This document shows positions 57,966 to 64,000 of a stretch of DNA of 64,000 bases, piece after piece. Source of the DNA: Trichuris trichiura (taxonomy: Eukaryota; Nematoda; Enoplea; Trichinellida; Trichuridae); the NCBI GenBank assembly GCA_037903355.1, contig JBAJFE010000061.1, forward strand, positions 620,001-684,000. Direction: 5' to 3'. The position numbers were made by a program, and so were the translations under genes. The notes under the pieces were generated by a model, which worked only from the letters and a program-made list of their open reading frames with translations, was not told the DNA's origin and did no database searches. The stretch's first letter is position 1, and each line of letters opens with the position of its first letter.

Positions 57966-58360
57966 GATCCAATTATGATGTTGTTTTTTGTAACCTAATA
58001 TTGGAATAGCGCATGCACTAAAATATCTGTCATCTGGAATGGGTGGGCTAAGCTTTCCACTACGGGGTACAAATTCTTTAATGTTAAAATTCTTTCGGAG
58101 TTAATTCGGCATTTTCGCTTATCAGTGCAGAACTAAACAAAATGTTTACTTTTCAAATTCTAAACAGTTTGGAGATTAGTAAAAACTCAGCCATAATCCA
58201 GCACTTTTTTAAAAAAAGATAAAATAAAAGAAATTTATTTCTAGAGCGAAAGTAGCTTTATTTTTAAATTTTTGCGCTTGAACAAGATGGCACAATTATG
58301 GATGACTTTAGAGTAAATATTTTTTCAGCTGTACCAGTTAGCAATAGTCTAATTTTTTGA

Positions 58361-58998
58361 ATGTCCGACGAACCTGCATACAGAAATCAGCATACGGTAG
58401 GTACCGAAGGACATGGAATGCAGGTTGTTATTTTCAAAAACGGGAATTTAACCCATAATGGTGCAAGGAACGGCCATGAAAAAAAACAAAGAAGTTGCCG
58501 TACTATCAACTCTCAAAAGGCGCAGTTCTCAGGCACTTCTGACCAGACGTGACCTGGAAACTTATTTTTTGAAGATAAATACAATTGGGTTACCCGTAAG
58601 AAAACTACGAGGACCCGTCACAATTAATCTATGCAACCAATCATTCGTCGCACAGTTTTTGCCGCTAAGCGGTATTGACTGTACTGCTTATGTAAAATAT
58701 AGATAATTACATCTGTTGCTTTTTTGTTTCCGTCGTTTACAGATACGTTGCTGAGATTCTGATCATCTTTAATCCAGCAACGATTCCAACGGGCAAAACA
58801 GTGTCACTTTGAATCTCTTAGGCCAAATGTAACGAATAGAACAGGAAATCTGCGACAGTGCGTAAAGTTACAATCAGCAAAGGTCATCACGCTCGTCCAA
58901 CCAGGACGCGTTCATTTGCCGATTGCATTTTGCCCTTTATCAACGAGAGATCTTTCCAACCTCGAGAGAGTGACTACAGTTGCCACTGGACTAAGCTG
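58361..58998 (+). other. Possible small unidentified coding region upstream of ALG2
   Basis: Two overlapping plus-strand open frames (58361-58552, starting MSDEPAYRNQ; and 58458-58706, 82 codons) and a third stretch at about 58807-58998 (ending ERVTTVATGLSC) look protein-like in composition. I could not connect them by splice sites with agreeing phases, and no family is recognised. The ALG2 start is 35 bp beyond the last stop. Confidence 0.2.
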
Positions 58999-59032
58999 CT
59001 GAACTGAGCGGCTCTTCACCTTGTTTATCGAA

Positions 59033-61133
59033 ATGCGTATACTGTTTTGTCATCCGGAATTTTGGCTTGGAGGCGGAGAAGCCGTCGTATTTGACATGAT
59101 ACTGACGCTCAGAGAAAGTGGGCATATCGTATACTTAGCAACTGGTCATTGCGATCAATTTTGGGTGGAAAAGCTTCAGCGCAACGTGGACGGTATTTCT
59201 ACTTACTTAGTTAACATGTTCATCCTTCGTTCTAAGCTATACCGTTGAATGGAAAAGCACAATCAACTAACACGAAAATTCTTGCAATTATTTAAATGCT
59301 GCATGTTTCATTGAGCAAAGCTAACTGAGACTATCCATTTATAGAGATGATTTGCTCAGCTGTCTCGACGGCTGGCGACTATTTTCACGGTATGCTGTAC
59401 GTCGCGATGAAGGCTTGGTTCAAATGGGGCCGCATTTTTGACCTTATCATGCTTGACGCTTGTCCCGGTGCTGCACCATTGTTAAAGCTGCTCTTTCAGC
59501 GAAAAATTTTCTATTATTGCCATTTCCCCTACCAATTCATGCTGCCCAAAAGTGGAATAGGCGCTTTTCTGATGTTCGTTGAAATGCGGATCATTGAAGC
59601 ATGGTGCCTTAGCTATTGCGACATCGTATCCACCAATAGCCGATACACAAGTATTAGAAACACGTTTGCCAAAGTAGCATAACTGTTTTTCATTTTCACT
59701 GCAGCTCGAGTCGTCCATCGCCACCTTGCTGGAATGACCAATCGAAATTGTAAACTATTATATCCAGCCGTACCGAACGTGACCGTCAAAGAATGCCCAA
59801 CGGACGCCCGGTCATCGTTGTCCCTTCCGAAAGTCTACTTCCTGTCGCTTAACCGATACTGGCCAGACAAAAGAATCGACATTGCTCTAAGCGCATTCGG
59901 TTAGCTGACCGTCGCCTTATCAGTTTTCCAATCGTGATTTGCATTTTGCCACATTCAAATTTGAACAGCCGTAAAATTTGCATAATCGGCAGTAGGCCAA
60001 TAAGGCGCTTCGGTTAGCTGACCGTCGCCTTATCAGTTTTCCAATTGTGATTTGCATTTTGCCACTTTCAAATTTGAACAGCGGTAAAATTTGCATAATT
60101 GGCAGTAGGCCAATAAGGCGTTTCGGTTAGCTGACCGTCGCCTAATCAGTTTTCCAATCGTGATTTGCATTTTGCCACATTCAAATTTAAACAGTTGCAA
60201 AATTTGCATAATTGGCAGTAGGCCAATAAGGCGTTTCGGTTAGCTGACCGTCGCCTTATCAGTTCTCCAATCGTGATTTGCATTTTGCCACATTCAAATT
60301 TAAACAGTCGTAAAATTTGCATAATTGGCAATAAGCCAATAAGATATTTCATTTGGACTTCTTAGCAGGTGATTGTCCTTTCCATCAAATTTCAAACCAT
60401 TCAAGTCGGACGATCATTGAAAACGTCCTTTTCTTTCGTAGTTACAAAGCAGATGATCTTTCTATTCTTGTCGAGTTAGCCATTTTATGTGTGTTACACG
60501 CCGTCAGCGTCCTTTCAATATGCACTGCCAGCAAGAGGGGTTATCGACACTATTTCCAACCTGTCTCCCTCCAAGGAAAAGAAGGCAACTTTAAAAGCGC
60601 CGTTTTTCACTTACTGTCATTTAGAACGCCTTCGAAAGTTGGTGGACAAAAACTTATGGAATTCCGTCAGCCTTGTAGTGGCAGGAAGCGTCGAAAAGCG
60701 TATGCCAATATCTGTACAGGTCGTCGAGCAGTTGCATCGAATGGCTGAAGACTTAGACATTTCGAATAAAGTTGTCTTTCTTCAAAACATTACTGGGCAA
60801 GAGAAGGTACAACTGTTGAATCACTGCTTAGCCCTCCTGTACACTTCGCCAATGGAACACTTCGGCATCACCCCAATAGAGGCAGGTCATTTTGGAAAGC
60901 CGGTCGTTGCTGTAGACAGCTGCGGTTGCAAGGAGACAATAAATAATGGCTCGACTGGATTGCTGGTCGAATTCTCGCCACAAGGCTTCGCCGACGCTAT
61001 GGCCAAACTGCTGCTCGCAAGTAAGGAAGAGTTGGAAAAATACGCTGCCAATTGCAAGCAATGGATCGAGTCAACTTTCAGCCTAAACGTTTTCAAGAAA
61101 ACCTTTTTCAATCATCTCGAACTAATCGATTAG
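59033..61133 (+). CDS. ALG2: ALG2, GDP-Man:Man(1-2)GlcNAc2-PP-dolichol mannosyltransferase
   Basis: ER enzyme on the cytosolic face that adds the second and third mannoses (alpha-1,3 and alpha-1,6) to the lipid-linked oligosaccharide for N-glycosylation. Exons 59033-59192, 59345-59650, 59705-59899, 60625-61133; phases agree; 389 aa (human 416). GT-B fold, GT4 family: N-terminal LGGGEAVVFD glycine loop; KIFYYCHFPYQFM; TNSRYT joined to VVHRH; LYPAVPNV; FLSLNRYWPDKRIDIAL; LVVAGS; and the EX7E motif EHFGITPIEAG, with donor-binding and catalytic Glu residues present. Hydrophobic stretches include AFLMFVEMRIIEAW. The third intron contains a 113-bp minisatellite beginning at its donor. Confidence 0.95.
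59890..60350. repeat. 113-bp minisatellite, four copies, in ALG2 intron 3
   Basis: GGTTAGCTGACCGTCGCC begins units at 59899, 60012, 60125 and 60238, an exact 113-bp period, with few substitutions between copies. The first unit overlaps the exon 3 donor: the exon's last bases, GCGCATTCG, resemble the end of the preceding unit, GCGCTTCG. Each unit therefore repeats a TTCG|GTTAGC donor-like site. Confidence 0.95.
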
Positions 61134-61881
61134 AACAACAACGTTTTCGCAGTACAGCTGCACTCTTCCAAACTTGTACCCGCCATTTACTAAAATTCAA
61201 ATTTTTGCCTGAAAAATACATTGCAAATAAAAGGTGCGCAAGTTTACAAAAGCCTAAAAACTAACAGTATAGCTAACGCAAAGTCTGCATGGAATACTCG
61301 TGTAAGTTATGGAGTAAAATACACGCTAGGACAAGGCAGACCATTGTAAATTTGAAACGATTACTCTTATCTTGAATTTTATCGATTGAGGGATAAACCT
61401 GGGCTAAGACGGCTATCATTGGATAAAAAATCGTCTTCACAAATTTGCATAAAAGCCACGGGAGATTTTAAACTTCAGTTTCTCTCACTATTTAATTTGC
61501 TATTCTTAAAAACCGAAGTATAAACAGTTTCAAATTTTTTGCGCACCGCTTAGTGCTAGTGCAAAGTTTATTTGCTTTCCGCGTTGCGCAAGAGAACGGT
61601 AGAAGCAATGGGATTGTTGGTTAACAAGTGGAAATAATTTTTCGAAAGTTTAACAAACGATATTACCGGCCGACCAGGACGTGAGAACAGAAACGGCGCG
61701 CCAAGAAGATCGTGAACAATTCAGATATTTTAACTAGAGGAACGAACCATTCTTTTACCTTACTAGCATGACAGCTATGGATGCCAACGTTGCGGCATAA
61801 GCGGTTTACCCAACAACGAGCTTCTGGAAAACAACGGATAACGAATAATCAGGATATGACTTGAATGCAACTTTGGCAGAA
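61134..61881. other. Convergent 3' region between ALG2 and the KDEL receptor
   Basis: 748 bp containing both 3' UTRs. TTTATT at 61567-61572 gives AATAAA on the minus strand and could serve the KDEL receptor, 310 bp past its stop. No gene recognised. Confidence 0.5.
61226..61231 (+). promoter_or_regulatory. Probable ALG2 polyadenylation signal AATAAA
   Basis: Exact AATAAA 92 bp after the ALG2 stop codon. Confidence 0.55.
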
Positions 61882-62778
61882 CTAAGCTGGTAACTGTATT
61901 TTGCGTCCTTTCAAAACTAAATGTTTTCAGGTTACTTGAAAACGCAGTCGCCACAACGCGATGACACTTACCTCTGGTCACGTAGAGATAAAAGAAGTCG
62001 GCGTACAAAATTGTTTGTACGCATCCGGCAACAACGGCTATTGGATCGAAGAAATTTTCGTAATAGTAGCGGTACACCCAGTTGAGAATGTACAACGCGC
62101 GGTAGGAGCCAAGCGCGAACAAGTAATGGCTGGTTATCGTTTCGGCTTCGCCAGTTTTTGATAGCATAAACAACTGGGGTAAAATTGCAACGGATTCCAA
62201 GTAGATACTGAACGTCCACAAAATCTAAACGAGCGGACGATAAAAGGTGGAACGCCGAGGGAAAACGAAACTTTTACTTACTTCAACATAGTGAAAATCG
62301 TGATTGATCACTAATGCCAACAGAGCGGCGGGAATCACCAGGAATTCTACGCGGAAAGTGTCATGATTGTGATCGTAGGTAGCTTTGAACTTTGAAAACA
62401 TCAAGTACACAGTGACGTAAGTGCAAACCAGGAAGACCACCTGAACGACAGGCGCTTAGCATGCGAGCAAGTGCGGTCCAACAAATCAAAACGTTGTAAA
62501 CGCAGCTGCAAAGCCGTTTCAAATTCCCTTACTTTCATAACAGTGTTGTAATAGGAATATATGTGCGTGAAAAGGTCCAAATATCGCGCGGTGAACACAA
62601 CGGCGAACAACGCCTGCGAACGACCAGATATGCCTAAGGCAAAAGCCTAAGCTGTAACACAACAAGTGGAATGCGCTAATACTCTACCGGCGCATGAACG
62701 AGATTTCCAAATCTTTACCAACAATACGATGATGGCCAAAAGATGGGAGAGGTCGCCGGCAAGGCGGAAAATGTTCAT
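61882..62778 (-). CDS. KDELR: KDEL receptor (ERD2), seven-membrane-span ER retrieval receptor
   Basis: Golgi receptor that binds C-terminal KDEL-type signals at low pH and returns ER residents via COPI. Exons in transcription order: 62688-62778, 62533-62633, 62282-62440, 61972-62224, 61882-61916; phases agree; 212 aa, the same as human KDELR2. Start [17 protein letters not shown]; then [99 protein letters not shown]-terminal [11 protein letters not shown] with the Lys-rich COPI recruitment tail. Arg5 and the pocket-lining Glu/Tyr/Arg segments are kept. The last exon is only 35 bp. C. elegans orthologue: erd-2. Confidence 0.97.
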
Positions 62779-64000
62779 GGTTCCAACGGGGTTCAACTCT
62801 GAACAAAATTTACTTGAAGTTATTGAGGAACACCAGAAAAAAGCCACGTATACAGTACGATGTACAGTATGTACCTAACCATATAAAAACGGTAGATTTG
62901 AAAAATTTAAGCGAATTTATTCAAATCGATCAGAAAAAGCATTGTTTAAAAAAAGCAAGATGATTAAAACTGTTATTTTTGTGAGTGGCTGTTTAGAATG
63001 CAACTGATGACTGTCGGTAGTCATTTAACTGTAGTTGTAAATAAATAAATTCAGCTATAACTGCTGAGGAGCATCAGTTTCATTTATGCGGGTACAAAAC
63101 GCACTCCGCCTTTGCTGAACGACGAATAATGCATCGAGAAAAGTAAAGCGCTAAATTCTGAAGCGATATGCACTGGCTTTATCTTCAACTCAATAGCGCT
63201 GTTGCTAGCTCGTGCTCTTTAGCTTTCTTTGAATTAACTTGAATACATCCGTTTTTGTGCAAATAAACAAATGTCTGAAAATGTAAAAAATGCAAAAACC
63301 TTAAGTTTTCCTCACTTAGGTATGCTTGGACTTTCCTGTCTATGTAAAATTCACGTTGTCGATGCTGGTAAAAGCATAAAGTTGGAAATATCGAAACATA
63401 CAAAAGAGCGACCTCGCAATCATTAATTTACCTACTGCGTCTGCGTGGCATTTTGCTACGAACCTGCGAATCATTTACATATTTTCTTAATCATAGAATC
63501 AAACTATCCTGAAATGAGTAAAATAAATGCAGTAGCCGCATACAGACATATTTTTTCGCAATCTTATTTACATTTCGTGCTGAACAAAATATTTGTCATA
63601 AACAACTCATGACTACTATAATTCAGCGCGTATAAAATCTTGCGCAGTTGTCTACTGCGTTTCAAAATTTTGCTCGGACTCTACGAGACAACACAAACTG
63701 CAGTGAAATTGCAATGCGGAAAAATTATTTAGAATAAGAAACACAAACCGGAAACGAAATAACAATAGAAAAAATAGATACAAAAGCTTGCAGCTTTTTG
63801 TACACTCGTGTTTTCTTTCGCCATGATGCCATATGCTGCCTGGCTTCTTGGATGATAAGATTGGGACTGTACAGAGATTGGTTGACTAAACTCGATAAAA
63901 ACCTTTTATTTCCGCGGTAAATCATCAAGCATTTATTTAACTTAACTGGGACGTTTTAAGCATGCGTTTTCGTTATTTTCCAGTTTATAAAGGACGACCA
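62779..64000. other. KDEL receptor upstream region to window end
   Basis: Should hold the KDEL receptor promoter and 5' UTR. No other gene recognised. A TTTTCCAG acceptor-like site at about 63977-63984 leaves 16 bp at the edge that could begin an exon outside the window. Confidence 0.45.

Noticed and set aside
59651..59704. A 31-bp ALG2 intron starting at 59674
   Set aside because: Its phase is wrong; the donor at 59651 restores frame and gives exactly the family's spacing between NSRYT and LYP.

Overview
This is animal nuclear DNA, most likely from a nematode. Genes are cut by many short introns (mostly 44-70 bp, GT-AG), the proteins are animal orthologues, and the p24 protein at the left end shares small residue choices with C. 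elegans SEL-9. Splice-acceptor-like sites sit just upstream of two start codons, as expected for spliced-leader trans-splicing. The short introns and Penelope-like retroelements would fit a clade I (Enoplea) nematode, but that is inference.

Layout: 51-831 TMED2 (p24 cargo receptor, +); 2026-3834 pyruvate dehydrogenase kinase (+); 3835-19439 gene-poor DNA with MITE-like and fold-back repeats and a possible C2-domain gene end (9714-10180); 19440-30854 rabphilin-3A (+, 13 exons recognised, extreme N-terminus not found); 30855-42959 gene-poor, with a trinucleotide repeat and a degraded Penelope/hammerhead remnant near 37.4 kb; 42960-43879 a five-exon gene I cannot name (+); 45902-46062 a U1 snRNA gene (+); 46440-46635 a Penelope terminal fragment with a hammerhead-like core between 36-bp inverted arms; 50391-52333 TMEM177 (-), head-to-head with RPS3 (+, 52881-53949); 54929-57953 a nearly complete Penelope-like element with 12-bp target-site duplications, damaged by one stop and one frameshift; 59033-61133 ALG2 (+) with a 113-bp minisatellite starting at a splice donor; 61882-62778 KDEL receptor (-), convergent with ALG2.

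Functionally, TMED2, ALG2 and the KDEL receptor all serve the early secretory pathway, rabphilin acts in regulated exocytosis, PDK and TMEM177 are mitochondrial, and RPS3 and U1 are core gene-expression parts. I see no operon-like spacing and do not think the grouping is meaningful. The most interesting material is the Penelope family: one near-complete copy and three fragments, with three hammerhead-like cores, two of which carry different but self-complementary stem II sequences. Exon boundaries were found by eye from splice sites, reading phase and remembered family conservation. No database search was run.
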